Source: Terriglobia bacterium
GTDB lineage: Bacteria; Acidobacteriota; Terriglobia; Bryobacterales; Bryobacteraceae
Length of the DNA: 64,000 bases
Assembly: GCA_003175985.1 (NCBI GenBank)
Contig: PSRJ01000372.1
Location: 1 to 64,000, forward strand
Direction: 5' to 3'
Of this stretch, positions 16,004 through 24,972 are shown piece by piece. The notes under the pieces are model-generated. The model saw only the letters and a program-made list of their open reading frames with translations. It did no database searches and was not told the origin of the DNA. The first letter of the stretch is position 1. Each line of letters opens with the position of its first letter. The translations under genes were made by a program, and so were the position numbers.

Positions 16004-17806
16004 ATGCATTTCCGAATTCTGCTGGCCTCCGTAGTGCTCGTGCCTGTGCTCGCAGCCGCCCCGGTCTCCGGCGAAGCTGTATATCAGCAACGCTGCGCCG
16101 GATGCCACGACTCCGGCAGCCCGCGCGTCCCGCCGCGGGATGAATTGAAGAAGCTTTCGGCAACGCGCATTCAACGGGCCCTCGATTTCGGCGTAATGAA
16201 TAATATCGCCTCCAAGTTAAGACAGGAGGATCGGATGGCCGTGGCCGCCTTCCTCGGAACGGCTGCCGCCAGCGGAGAGCCTCCCGCAAAAGCCTACTGC
16301 GCCGACCGGAGCGTGAAGCTCTCGAACGCGCCGCGTGTGCAGTGGAACGGATGGAGTCCCGGTCTCACCAATACGCGTTACCAATCCGGCGAAGCGGCAG
16401 GATTGACCATCGACCAGGTTCGGCGGCTCAAGCTGAAGTGGGCCTACGGATTCGACGGCGACATCGTAGCGTTCGCTCAGCCTACGGTCATCGATGACAA
16501 CTTGTTCGTGGGCAGCGCCAGCGGCGTGGTGCAGGCCCTCAGCGCCGAGTCAGGCTGCATCCGCTGGGTCTTCCAGGCCGGCGGGCCGGTGCGTTCGGCG
16601 ATCGTGGCGATGCCCGTGGAAGGCAGACATTCGCTCTTCTTTGGCGATACCACCGGCTGGCTCTATTCGCTCGAAGCCGAAAGCGGCAAGCTGTTGTGGA
16701 AGAAGCGGCCCGAGGCGCATGAATCCACGCGCCTCACTGGCGCGCCCGTCGCATACCAAGGGACCGTTTACGTTGGGGTGGCGTCTTGGGAGGAGAGCCG
16801 CACGACCAACCCCGAGTACCCCTGCTGCACCTTTCGCGGAAGTGTCGTGGCGTTTCGCGCCAAAGATGGCTCGCAGATCTGGAAGACCTACACCATTGCG
16901 GAAAAGCCCAGGCAAACCGGCAAGCAATGGGGGCCTTCGGGCGGCAGCGTCTGGTCGGCGCCGACAATCGATCCCAAACGCGGCCTCATTTACATCACCA
17001 CCGGCGACAACTTTTCGCCGCCCGCCACGAACATGAGCGATGCCGTTGTAGCGCTCGAACTCGCGACTGGCCGCATCGTTTGGTCGAAGCAAACTACGCC
17101 CGGCGATGTCTGGAACACGGCCTGCAGCCAGCAGGGCGGCGGCTGTCCGGGCCCCGACCATGATTACGGATCTTCGGTGCTGCTCGGCAAGGCGGAGAGT
17201 GGCCGCGATGTGCTGCTGGCCGGGCAGAAATCCGGCGTGGTCTATGCGCTCGATCCGGATCGCAAAGGCGAAATTCTGTGGCAGGTGCGGGTTGGTAAAG
17301 GCGGCATTAACGGTGGCGTGCAATGGGGGATGGCCAGCGACGGCCCGCGGGTTTACGCGGCCACTTCGGACGTCGCGCGCGGAGGAGCTAACCCCGATCC
17401 GCTCGACCCGGGTCCGCTGCCGCTTGATCCGAAGCAGGGCGGCGGCCTCACAGCTCTGCGTGTAGATACCGGCGACAAGGTCTGGTATACCGCGCCCGCG
17501 CCTTGCGGCGCCAGGCCGGGCTGCAGCCCCGCGCAATCCGCCGCGGTGACCGCAATACCGGGCTTGGTCTTCTCCGGGTCGATCGATGGCCACTTGCGCG
17601 CGTACTCCGCCGAAGAGGGCCGCGTAGTTTGGGATTTCGATACCGTCCGGGATTATCAAACGGTAAATGGCATCACAGGCCAGGGAGGTTCGCTCAATGG
17701 TCCCGGCCCGGTAATCGTAAACGGGATGCTGTTCGTCAATTCGGGTTACGCTCGCAACGGCGGCATGGCCGGCAACGTACTGCTGGCGTTCGCACCCGAG
17801 CAGTAA
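16004..17806 (+). CDS. PQQ-type beta-propeller dehydrogenase with N-terminal cytochrome c (polyvinyl-alcohol dehydrogenase-like)
   Basis: The 600-residue protein has a signal peptide (ILLASVVLVPVLAAAPVSG), then a small cytochrome c domain with haem motif CAGCH at about residues 28-32, then an eight-blade PQQ-type propeller from about residue 100. Blades show the W-motif pattern, for example GCIRWVFQAGGPVRSAIV, SGKLLWKKRPEAHES, DGSQIWKTYTI and GRVVWDFDTV. The architecture matches periplasmic polyvinyl-alcohol dehydrogenase (cytochrome) and related quinoprotein alcohol dehydrogenases. The substrate is unknown. ATG 16004 is chosen over an in-frame TTG at 15998; neither has a strong ribosome site. 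Confidence 0.85.
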   Translation: MHFRILLASVVLVPVLAAAPVSGEAVYQQRCAGCHDSGSPRVPPRDELKKLSATRIQRALDFGVMNNIASKLRQEDRMAVAAFLGTAAASGEPPAKAYCADRSVKLSNAPRVQWNGWSPGLTNTRYQSGEAAGLTIDQVRRLKLKWAYGFDGDIVAFAQPTVIDDNLFVGSASGVVQALSAESGCIRWVFQAGGPVRSAIVAMPVEGRHSLFFGDTTGWLYSLEAESGKLLWKKRPEAHESTRLTGAPVAYQGTVYVGVASWEESRTTNPEYPCCTFRGSVVAFRAKDGSQIWKTYTIAEKPRQTGKQWGPSGGSVWSAPTIDPKRGLIYITTGDNFSPPATNMSDAVVALELATGRIVWSKQTTPGDVWNTACSQQGGGCPGPDHDYGSSVLLGKAESGRDVLLAGQKSGVVYALDPDRKGEILWQVRVGKGGINGGVQWGMASDGPRVYAATSDVARGGANPDPLDPGPLPLDPKQGGGLTALRVDTGDKVWYTAPAPCGARPGCSPAQSAAVTAIPGLVFSGSIDGHLRAYSAEEGRVVWDFDTVRDYQTVNGITGQGGSLNGPGPVIVNGMLFVNSGYARNGGMAGNVLLAFAPEQ

Positions 17807-17809
17807 TCG

Positions 17810-18664
17810 CTACCGCTGCACGAGCACGCTCACCTGCGCGTGCGTCCAGCAGCATTGGAATCCGCCTCCGCCTTCGCCGGAATAGTCGTTGGCGACGACT
17901 TGCAGCACGTATTGGCCAGGCTCGCTGAACGTGGCGGTGACGACGGCCTTGCCGCTGAATGCGGCTTCCTTACTTTCCAGCTTTTCGATTTCCGGCCTTT
18001 CCGCGTTGAAAGATACCTGGCCGGGACCGCGGTATTTGCTCCAGCGCAGCACCACCGGAGGTCCGAGATTTCGCGGGGGCGCTCCCGAAGACGTGGTGAG
18101 CTTCGCATCGTCGGATGCCCAAACCGTGAGAGACAGTGGAACCCCCACCTTTGCCGTACGCTCGGCAGTCAACCCGCGCGGACCTTGCACGCTGGGCCCA
18201 CGCTCCTCGAAACGAAGAACTGGCGGCGTGTTGTGTACGGCGGCTTCCTCAAACGGCGAGATCTCGTAATCCGGATTCAGGCCCGCTGGAATGATCGTGT
18301 TCTGCCCGTTGGCCACAATCGTCCAAGTAAGCTTTTGCGTCCCGAAATCTGCCGGCACCTTGATGCTGAACATGCCCCACTGCCGCCCCGCCAAAAAATG
18401 CGTAGGCTGGCCGCGGTCTGGACCCCCGGGTTCAATCCGGTTGTCGGGACCGATCGGTATGTCCAGATCCTGTTTCAGATTCCGGTTGAAATACCCCAGC
18501 AGCAGATTGTAACTGCCGTCCGCGTTTTTGTACCAGCCTTCGAAAGCACCCGTGACGCTGGCGCCTGCTTCATGCAGCGGCTCCAGCGGCAACGATTGTG
18601 CCCACACCAGCGCGGTTGCAGCCGCCATCAAGCTGGCGAGGCGCGCGGCTTTCGCAAACTTCAG
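17810..18664 (-). CDS. Secreted protein of unknown function, possible CTG start
   Basis: The frame is open from the stop of the upstream cytochrome gene. A complete signal peptide (KFAKAARLASLMAAATALVWAQ) begins at a CTG codon at 18664 that overlaps the upstream TGA (CTGA, a 4-nt coupling arrangement). The next ATG, at 18628, would lose the basic n-region. The mature part contains FEGWYKNADGSYNLLLGYFNRN and an Ig-like C-terminal region (GQYVLQVVANDYSGEGGGG). I know similar proteins only as uncharacterised acidobacterial secreted proteins. It is co-transcribed with the upstream cytochrome/monooxygenase-like gene. The start is uncertain. Confidence 0.65.
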   Translation of the reverse strand: MKFAKAARLASLMAAATALVWAQSLPLEPLHEAGASVTGAFEGWYKNADGSYNLLLGYFNRNLKQDLDIPIGPDNRIEPGGPDRGQPTHFLAGRQWGMFSIKVPADFGTQKLTWTIVANGQNTIIPAGLNPDYEISPFEEAAVHNTPPVLRFEERGPSVQGPRGLTAERTAKVGVPLSLTVWASDDAKLTTSSGAPPRNLGPPVVLRWSKYRGPGQVSFNAERPEIEKLESKEAAFSGKAVVTATFSEPGQYVLQVVANDYSGEGGGGFQCCWTHAQVSVLVQR

Positions 18665-20034
18665 CGTGTAGCAGTGAGCCGATTCTTGTGCGTTGCCGCC
18701 CACGCGTTGTAGTCCTCGTCGCTGATATAGGTGACGTTCATCCAGGCATGACCCATTTCGTCCACCGTGCGGTCGCCAAACCCTACCCACTGGTCCGGAT
18801 CCGGGTTGTTCGCATTGGCCTTGGTGTTGTCATACCAGGCGGTCACCTTGATGATGGTGCCCTTCGGAAATACCGGAGCCGCATCATCGGCGTAGATGTA
18901 ATTCGTCATCCAGTTGAAATTGAACTTGCCGACGTAGCTCACCACCTGCGAACTGCCATCCGGGAGGATCGCTTCCACGGACATGGCCTTGCCGCGCAGA
19001 TGCATATGCGGCTGGAAGTTCTCCAGAATGGCGGGCTGCCGGAGAACGGTAAAGTTCTGCGATTCCGAAATTGAGTTCGGCGCGATATCGACCAGCCGGG
19101 CGCGGTCGCGACCCTTAATAGCCTGGAACGCAGTCAGGTACGTCCGGTATTTCGGTTCCTGCCCCTTGGGATACAGCCACAAACCAATTTCCACGTTGTC
19201 CCGAATTTCCTCCCCGACGGCGTGAATATGGACGTCCCACGAGACCTGCGCCCCGGGCAGAATCAGCTTACCGGTGTCCGGACGGTAGAGGTCATAACCC
19301 TTGCCGATGGCCCATTCCATCAGCATGGCGCGTCCGCGGTTATCCGCATCCGTTCCCGGCAGGATACTCTGCGGATCGTCCTGCGCCAGGTAGGCAACGG
19401 CATGATGCGTAATCTTACGGCCCGCCAGCGTTCCCGGACGGATCTCCACGGCGCGCACCCAGCGCGGTTCGGTCAGTGGAATATTGCTGACAGGTCTCCA
19501 CCACACGTCCTGGTGATGAGCAGCCATCGTGTATGGCTCCGATTTCACGACGATATCGGGCGGACCCAGTTCTCTGGTGGCCTTCCAATCGTTGTCGGCC
19601 GGCCACTGTTTGGGTGACGGCATGTCTTTTCTGTCGCCGAGAGGAGCGCCGGCATCCACCCACTGCACCACGGTTTTGATCTGCTCGTCGGTGAGCGACA
19701 TATCGTTCTTAAACTTCTGCACGCCGACGGTCGGATCAATATGCCATGGCGGCATCTGCCGCGCGATCACACGCTGGCGGATGGCCTTTGCCCACGGACG
19801 CGTCTCCTCATAAGTGACCAGAGACATCGGCGCCATCGACCCGGTGCGATGGCACTCCTGACACTTCTCCTGGAGAATGGGAGCGATATCTTTCGCGAAC
19901 GTTACCGGTTTGCCCGCGGCTGTGCCGCTGGTCAAGTCCGCAGCCGGCAAAAATCCTGCTGTCAAAAGAAGAACACTGAACGCCAGCGCGCTCCTGCGGA
20001 GCTCGCGGCAGACGGACAACTGGGCCTGGATCAT
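18661..20034 (-). CDS. Cytochrome c / copper type II ascorbate-dependent monooxygenase-like protein
   Basis: The 457-residue protein has a signal peptide ending about AAD. A planctomycete/acidobacterial-type cytochrome c domain follows, with haem motif CQECH (ILQEKCQECHRTGSMAPM) and MPPW as the distal region. The C-terminal half resembles copper type II monooxygenase domains: ITHHAVAYL, FQPHMHLRGKAM and the end motif WVGFGDRTVDEMGHAWMNVTY. The HH and HMH groups could bind copper. It should act in the periplasm; the substrate is unknown. A strong promoter lies at 20078-20106 and GAAAGGAG precedes the ATG. The gene for the next secreted protein is coupled to its stop. Confidence 0.8.
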   Translation of the reverse strand: MIQAQLSVCRELRRSALAFSVLLLTAGFLPAADLTSGTAAGKPVTFAKDIAPILQEKCQECHRTGSMAPMSLVTYEETRPWAKAIRQRVIARQMPPWHIDPTVGVQKFKNDMSLTDEQIKTVVQWVDAGAPLGDRKDMPSPKQWPADNDWKATRELGPPDIVVKSEPYTMAAHHQDVWWRPVSNIPLTEPRWVRAVEIRPGTLAGRKITHHAVAYLAQDDPQSILPGTDADNRGRAMLMEWAIGKGYDLYRPDTGKLILPGAQVSWDVHIHAVGEEIRDNVEIGLWLYPKGQEPKYRTYLTAFQAIKGRDRARLVDIAPNSISESQNFTVLRQPAILENFQPHMHLRGKAMSVEAILPDGSSQVVSYVGKFNFNWMTNYIYADDAAPVFPKGTIIKVTAWYDNTKANANNPDPDQWVGFGDRTVDEMGHAWMNVTYISDEDYNAWAATHKNRLTATR

Positions 20035-20077
20035 GATCCGCTCCTTTCAGCCGTTTCCCTCTTCGTACTCGGTTGAC

Positions 20078-20106
20078 AGTCTATCTCTATAGAAAAACTG
20101 TGTCAA
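20078..20106 (-). promoter_or_regulatory. Promoter for the cytochrome/monooxygenase-like gene
   Basis: On the minus strand TTGACA (20101-20106), a 17-nt spacer and TAGACT (20078-20083) form a near-consensus promoter 44 nt upstream of the ATG at 20034. The plus strand has its own TTGACA at 20073-20078 overlapping the same stretch, so the two ends of this region form an inverted TTGACA pair. Confidence 0.65.
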
Positions 20107-20162
20107 AGGGGCTGCGTTGACGGACGAACTCGCGGGTACAATAGTCGCACGAGGAGGCATCC

Positions 20163-21461
20163 GTGGCGCGAATTACTGGAGTCATTGCAGGAGTTCTTGC
20201 GGGACTCAATCTGAAGGCCTATTTCTTTCGTAATGACCAATACGTCCGGTATGACATGCCGCAAGACCGCGCCGACCCTGGCTACCCTCTCCCGATCAAT
20301 GGTAATTGGCGCATGCCGTGGACTCAGGGCTTCGATGCCGCCACGAATTGGAACGACGGCAAGGCGTACTTCTTCCGCGGGACGGAATACCTCCGCTACG
20401 ACCTGCTGCAGGACAAAGCGGACGATGGGTTTCCGAAACCGATCACAGCCGGCTGGCACGGCGTCTGGGCGGAGGGTGTGGATGCCGCGGTGAAATGGAA
20501 TGACCATGTCGCGTACTTCTTCCGCGGGAATCACTACATCCGGTACGATATCGACAACAAGTCCGCCGCCGCGGGGTATCCCAAGCCAATCGCCGGAAAC
20601 TGGCGGATGCCCTGGACCGACGGCATCGATGCGGTCGTGAATTGGGGCAACGGTAAGGCCTACTTCTTCAAAGGCGACCAATATTTGCGTTACGACATCT
20701 CAGCCGACCGGGTGGATGACGGCTACCCGTTGTCTACCGCGGAGCACTGGCCCGGCGTCTTGCCCTTAACCCGCAGGACGAGTTTCGATGTGGCGAAACA
20801 CGGTTTTCAATTCCCCAACAGCTTTCAAATCGATCCCCGAAAGTTCGGCGTGCAAGCCAATAGCTGGATCCTGGGGCTCTGCGGCGGGATGTGCGACGGG
20901 GCCGCGGATCGATGGGCTCATAACAAGCCCATTCCAAGCCTGACCCACCCGCCGGCACAGACGTGCCCGGAACTGGAGCTGTTTTGGGAACTCTTCGGGC
21001 GTGAGATGTATACGCTTTACCCTGCCGTGTGGGCGCAAGTCTTGTTTTGGCAGGAGTCCCCGGACGCGGACCGCGACATTCCCAACCCAGTGAACCCGAA
21101 TTTTCCCACGCACATCACGGGCCTCGGTACGTGGACAGCGCAGCAATGGCCCGAAATAAAACGCCTGATCGATTTAGGCGTTCCGGCGATTCTGTGCATC
21201 ATACGGGAGTCCGGCAACGGAAATCCCAGCAATAACCACCAGGTTTTGGCAATCGGTTATGAAATGGTTAACCCGTTTCGTGTCCGGATTCCGATTTATG
21301 ATCCCAATCATCCGCGCGAGGAACAGGTGCTGGCATTCGATCTGTCGGATCCCAAAAACGGAATTCACGCCACGGAGTCCGACGGAAAACCGGTTCGTGG
21401 CTTTTTCCTGAACGGATCGGACGGCAGGCCCTTCATTCCCGCCAAGCCGACACCCGCCTGA
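20163..21461 (+). CDS. Hemopexin-repeat protein with C-terminal cysteine-peptidase-like domain
   Basis: A GTG start at 20163 follows GAGGAGG (20151-20157) at 5 nt. Residues about 15-208 are four hemopexin-like repeats, each with a KAYFF..(Q/E)Y(V/L)RYD core and a GYP...W segment (AYFFRNDQYVRYD, AYFFRGTEYLRYD, AYFFRGNHYIRYD, AYFFKGDQYLRYD). The C-terminal 220 residues have LGLCGGMCDGAADRW (Cys240, Cys244), SNNHQVLAIGY (His359) and PIYDPNHP (Asp380). That Cys-His-Asp order and spacing matches papain-like or C39-like peptidase folds. No clear signal peptide is present. The domain order is seen; the peptidase activity is inferred. It is a monocistronic-looking gene. Confidence 0.75.
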   Translation: MARITGVIAGVLAGLNLKAYFFRNDQYVRYDMPQDRADPGYPLPINGNWRMPWTQGFDAATNWNDGKAYFFRGTEYLRYDLLQDKADDGFPKPITAGWHGVWAEGVDAAVKWNDHVAYFFRGNHYIRYDIDNKSAAAGYPKPIAGNWRMPWTDGIDAVVNWGNGKAYFFKGDQYLRYDISADRVDDGYPLSTAEHWPGVLPLTRRTSFDVAKHGFQFPNSFQIDPRKFGVQANSWILGLCGGMCDGAADRWAHNKPIPSLTHPPAQTCPELELFWELFGREMYTLYPAVWAQVLFWQESPDADRDIPNPVNPNFPTHITGLGTWTAQQWPEIKRLIDLGVPAILCIIRESGNGNPSNNHQVLAIGYEMVNPFRVRIPIYDPNHPREEQVLAFDLSDPKNGIHATESDGKPVRGFFLNGSDGRPFIPAKPTPA

Positions 21462-21518
21462 CCCTAGCCGCTCCGTAACCTTTCGCCATCTCGGCAGTTT
21501 TATAGACTCAGAGAGTTC

Positions 21519-22067
21519 ATGCCCGTCAACAGGCCGGCAGAAGAGACCGACGACCGCCCGCTCGTGGAAGCCGCGCAGCGCGACCCGGCCCGTTTTGCCG
21601 CGCTCTATGAAATTCACTTTGAACGGGTTTATGCATTCATCGCGCGCCGCGTGGGGGATCGCAATGCGGCTGAGGATTTGACCTCCGACGTGTTTCACAG
21701 GGCGCTGGCGAAGCTGGGAAATTATGAGTCCCGCGGAGCCCCGTTCGCCGCCTGGCTTCTGCGCATCGCTGCCAACCTGGTGGCCGATCACACGAAACGT
21801 TCGCTGCGCGAAGTAACGGGCGGACAGAATGAGCCCGAACCCAGCCTGCAACCCGACCTCGAAGCCATAGAGCATCAGGCGCAGCTCATTCGCCTGGTCG
21901 ACCAATTGCCCCCCGACCAGCGACGTGTGATCTTCGAGCGCTTCGTCGAACAAAGGAGCGTTCGCGAGATCGCCGGTATGCTGGGCAAAACGCAAGGCGC
22001 GGTAAAACAACTCCAGTTCCGCGCGTTACAAACTTTGCGGACACAAATGGAGGGTGCTCATGCCTAA
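21519..22067 (+). CDS. ECF-type RNA polymerase sigma factor
   Basis: The 182-residue protein has sigma region 2 at about residues 25-95 (LYEIHFERVYAFIARRVGD, NAAEDLTSDVFHRAL, APFAAWLLRIAANLVADH) and region 4 at about residues 125-175 (LPPDQRRVIFERFVEQ, then VREIAGMLGKTQGAVKQL). No anti-sigma gene is adjacent. Instead the stop overlaps the start of a VOC-domain protein whose N-terminal part may take that place. The ATG has a weak AGAG ribosome site. Confidence 0.9.
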   Translation: MPVNRPAEETDDRPLVEAAQRDPARFAALYEIHFERVYAFIARRVGDRNAAEDLTSDVFHRALAKLGNYESRGAPFAAWLLRIAANLVADHTKRSLREVTGGQNEPEPSLQPDLEAIEHQAQLIRLVDQLPPDQRRVIFERFVEQRSVREIAGMLGKTQGAVKQLQFRALQTLRTQMEGAHA

Positions 22068-23493
22068 GCGCTCTCTGCCGGATTCGCTCGACCACATGGT
22101 CGACGCCCTGTTTGGGGGGACCAATGCGCAGGCTCCAGAACCCGCGGTCGCTCCCCTGGTGAAGATCGCGCGTGACCTGCGCGAGTTGCCGCGCGAGAAT
22201 TTCAAAGCTCGTCTCAAGTCTCGACTAGAAAGGACAACAACTATGGCTAGCCCAACGGAAAGCGTTTCCGCCCTAAGACAAACGGCTGCAGCCGTTCTGC
22301 GGATTAAGGATGTAGGAACCGCCATCGAGTTCTATAAGAAAGCCTTCGGCGCCCGCGAGCTCTCGCGTTTCGAAGCCGGAGGTCAAATTCCTCACGCGGA
22401 GATCGCAATCGGTAATTCCGTGATTATGCTGGGCGAGGAGGCGATCGAATGGGGATTTCCGGGCCCGCTCACGCTGGGCGGCTCACCCGTGATGATTCAT
22501 TTGTATGTCGACGACGCTGATGCCTTCGCACAACAGGCGGCCGCAGCCGGAGCTCGCATTGTACGGCCTGTGGCAGACCAGTTCTATGGGGATCGGTCCG
22601 GACACCTGGCCGATCCGTTTGGCTACACCTGGAATATCGCGGCGCACAAAGAGGACCTTTCGATTGAAGAGATGCAGCGCCGGCTTGCGGAACTGAATCG
22701 CCGCCAACAGGAAGGCCGGACGGCGGCCCGCCATATTCCGGAAGGCTTCCGGATTGTCACACCCTACCTGCGTGCACAGAACGTGAATACATTGATCGAT
22801 TTTGCCAGGCACACGTTCGGCGCCGAAGAAGTCGGCCGCATGACCGGGCAAGGCATTCACGCAAACGTTCGAATCGGCGACACCATGCTGTTCATGGGTG
22901 GCGGCGCACCGGAACTCTCCGTAACCGTAGAGAATCGCCCGATGGCTTTCCACGTTTACGTCGAAGACACGGACGCCGCCTACCGGCGCGGGCTCGAAGC
23001 CGGAGGCGTCTCCATAGGCGAACCGATGGAGCAGCCTTACGGGGAGCGAAGCGCGGGCATCAAAGACCAAGCCGGAAATTCCTGGTACATCGCGACTCAC
23101 CACGGCAAGAGCTTTGTGCCGGAAGGTGCGCCCAGCGTAATGCCGTATTTGCACCCCCTGCGCGCCGAACCGCTCATTCAGTTCATCAAGCGAGCCTTCG
23201 GCGGAGAGGAGATCGCGAAATACGCATCACCCGATGGCGTCATTCATCACGCCCAGGTGCGCATCGGCGATTCGGTGATCGAGATGGGGGAAGCCCAGGG
23301 TCCCTATCAACCGATGGAATTCATGCTGTACCTCTACGTCCCTGACGCGGACGCGACGTATAATCGCGCCCTCACCGCCGGCGCCACTTCCATCAGCGCC
23401 CCTGCCGACCAGCCCTACGGTGACCGCAACGCTACCGTAAAGGATGCCTTCGGCAACCAGTGGGTGGTGGCCACGCACATTCGGGACCTATAG
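22060..23493 (+). CDS. Triple VOC-domain (PhnB/glyoxalase-like) protein coupled to an ECF sigma factor
   Basis: The ATG at 22060 has GGAGGG (22049-22054) and overlaps the sigma gene by 8 nt. Residues 1-65 are a linker-like helix region (LVKIARDLRELPRENFKARL) that I have seen at the start of other acidobacterial PhnB proteins next to sigma genes. Three PhnB-type VOC domains follow at about 72-192, 228-348 and 352-476. Each has an AIEFYKKAFGA-like helix, a HAEI.IG.S.I..GE strand and a GDR...DPFG.W end. VOC domains can bind metals and small molecules. The N-terminal region may regulate the sigma factor, as in sigma factors with fused or neighbouring sensors; this is inference. Confidence 0.82.
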   Translation: MPKRSLPDSLDHMVDALFGGTNAQAPEPAVAPLVKIARDLRELPRENFKARLKSRLERTTTMASPTESVSALRQTAAAVLRIKDVGTAIEFYKKAFGARELSRFEAGGQIPHAEIAIGNSVIMLGEEAIEWGFPGPLTLGGSPVMIHLYVDDADAFAQQAAAAGARIVRPVADQFYGDRSGHLADPFGYTWNIAAHKEDLSIEEMQRRLAELNRRQQEGRTAARHIPEGFRIVTPYLRAQNVNTLIDFARHTFGAEEVGRMTGQGIHANVRIGDTMLFMGGGAPELSVTVENRPMAFHVYVEDTDAAYRRGLEAGGVSIGEPMEQPYGERSAGIKDQAGNSWYIATHHGKSFVPEGAPSVMPYLHPLRAEPLIQFIKRAFGGEEIAKYASPDGVIHHAQVRIGDSVIEMGEAQGPYQPMEFMLYLYVPDADATYNRALTAGATSISAPADQPYGDRNATVKDAFGNQWVVATHIRDL

Positions 23494-23499
23494 AGCAGC

Positions 23500-23528
23500 T
23501 TGCCGGAGACCTCCGGATGCGCTATCCT
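23500..23528 (+). promoter_or_regulatory. Promoter of rpsT
   Basis: TTGCCG (23500-23505), a 17-nt spacer and TATCCT (23523-23528) lie just upstream of rpsT. Transcription would start near 23535 and leave a leader of about 13 nt with little room for a ribosome site. Confidence 0.6.
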
Positions 23529-23547
23529 AGGAACTCGAACCTATTGT

Positions 23548-23814
23548 ATGGCCAACACTTATTCCGCGCTTAAGCGGGTGCGTCAGGTGGAACGGCGCAC
23601 GGAATTCAATCGTAAGAACAAGACCCGGCTGCGCCACCAGATCCGTGCCATGCGGCGCGCGCTTCAGCAGAAGGACGCCAAAGTTGCGGGCGAAACGCTT
23701 GCGAAGACCTTTTCTGTCGTGGACCGCGCCGCCAAGCAGGGAATCATCAAGAAGAACACCGCGGCGCGCTACAAATCGAGGCTGCACCTGCGAGTCAAAG
23801 CCCTTACGGCTTAG
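23548..23814 (+). CDS. rpsT: 30S ribosomal protein S20
   Basis: The 88-residue basic protein matches S20 throughout: [20 protein letters not shown] at the N-terminus, then [32 protein letters not shown] and the highly conserved [15 protein letters not shown] at the C-terminus. S20 binds 16S rRNA early in 30S assembly. ATG 23548 is chosen because [10 protein letters not shown] is the family start; an in-frame TTG at 23500 lies in the promoter. It overlaps the 3' end of the convergent regulator gene by 11 nt. Confidence 0.96.
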   Translation: MANTYSALKRVRQVERRTEFNRKNKTRLRHQIRAMRRALQQKDAKVAGETLAKTFSVVDRAAKQGIIKKNTAARYKSRLHLRVKALTA

Positions 23815-24946
23815 GATTGGCAACCTTCGCCGGCGGCAGTTCGCGATGGAACATGTAGCTGATTTCGATCGGCATGTCGTCCATCGACTTCACCCGTAAC
23901 ACGGTCTGGTAATAGCGCGGCATGGTCCCCGCGGTGGTGCGCATCTTCGAAACCAGGGTCCGCGCCAGAATCGGATCGGTAAACGCCTGCACGGCAGCCA
24001 TCACGCTGGACACCTGATTCCCCGACAAATAGAGTATCTCGCCCTTGCCGTACAAACCCGGCGTGTGCGTAATGAGCGCGTGGCTCTCCTCGAGCTCTTG
24101 TGAACCTTGATGCACCTGATCGGAGAGGAAACTCGGCTCTCCCGGCCGGGGATTCAGATTGCGAATGCCGCCCGGTTCGAGCACGATCTGCTGGTCTATG
24201 GGGACGGCTTGAATCTGCCGATTGCCGGTTGCCGGGCCAAGAAACACGACGTTGTCCATGGCGATTTCCGGCATCGAGAGCTGGGTGCTCGGCGTGACGA
24301 GCAGGTCCGGCTTGCGCGCGCCGAGAAACTGTCCCAGCCGGAAGGCACCGCTGGCCGTTCCAAAAGAAGGCGTAGCGATGCAGACCACCAGTGGCCGGCC
24401 GGCAGAGAGAATCGGAGCCCACAACTGCTGGAGATCGGGACTCCAGCCGGAAAGCGGATCCGCGCTTGCGCCCGTGCGGGAAGAACCGGCGATGAAGTAG
24501 AGTCCACCGGCAATACCGGCTACCAGCAAGGCGGCCGCCGCAGTCCGCAGGCGGAACCTCGGCTTGCCCGGCGTTACGGCGGGAGCAGGCTTCTCGGGTA
24601 GCTCCGCGGGAACAGGGCGCGGCTCAAACACTACCTTGAACCCGCCCTTCGGCAACTCGACCAGGATCGGGTCGTCGCTGCCATCGGTCCGGTAGTATTC
24701 CGCCAGCTTCTGGCGCAGCCGTGCCACGTGCATGCGAACCATGGACTCCTGGCGCGGATCGTATGACGGCGGCTTGCCGAAAGCATCAACCCCAATGGTG
24801 TATTCCTTGAGGTCGTCCGTTGCACCTGAGAGGGATCGTTCAGCGAGGTAGGTCAGAAGGCGGCGCTGCACCTCGGAAAGCCGGAGGTTCTTGTTTTGCA
24901 GGATGCGCTCGAGTTGAGCCTGGGTGGCTTCGGGTGCGAGTACCAC
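23804..24946 (-). CDS. ToxR-like membrane protein with winged-helix DNA-binding domain
   Basis: Residues about 15-110 form an OmpR/PhoB-type winged helix ([54 protein letters not shown]). A Pro-rich linker and one membrane segment ([21 protein letters not shown], residues about 133-153) follow. The C-terminal 225 residues are periplasmic and look like a substrate-binding or phosphate-regulon-like alpha/beta domain. This build is common among acidobacterial regulators annotated as transcriptional regulatory proteins with C-terminal domain. The signal and targets are unknown. Confidence 0.82.
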   Translation of the reverse strand: MVLAPEATQAQLERILQNKNLRLSEVQRRLLTYLAERSLSGATDDLKEYTIGVDAFGKPPSYDPRQESMVRMHVARLRQKLAEYYRTDGSDDPILVELPKGGFKVVFEPRPVPAELPEKPAPAVTPGKPRFRLRTAAAALLVAGIAGGLYFIAGSSRTGASADPLSGWSPDLQQLWAPILSAGRPLVVCIATPSFGTASGAFRLGQFLGARKPDLLVTPSTQLSMPEIAMDNVVFLGPATGNRQIQAVPIDQQIVLEPGGIRNLNPRPGEPSFLSDQVHQGSQELEESHALITHTPGLYGKGEILYLSGNQVSSVMAAVQAFTDPILARTLVSKMRTTAGTMPRYYQTVLRVKSMDDMPIEISYMFHRELPPAKVANPKP

Positions 24947-24972
24947 TTGGGGAAATCATATCATACGGTCGA

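Noticed and set aside
16550-17659. 369-codon minus-strand frame
   Set aside because: It is antisense to the PQQ-type beta-propeller gene and shows no domain.
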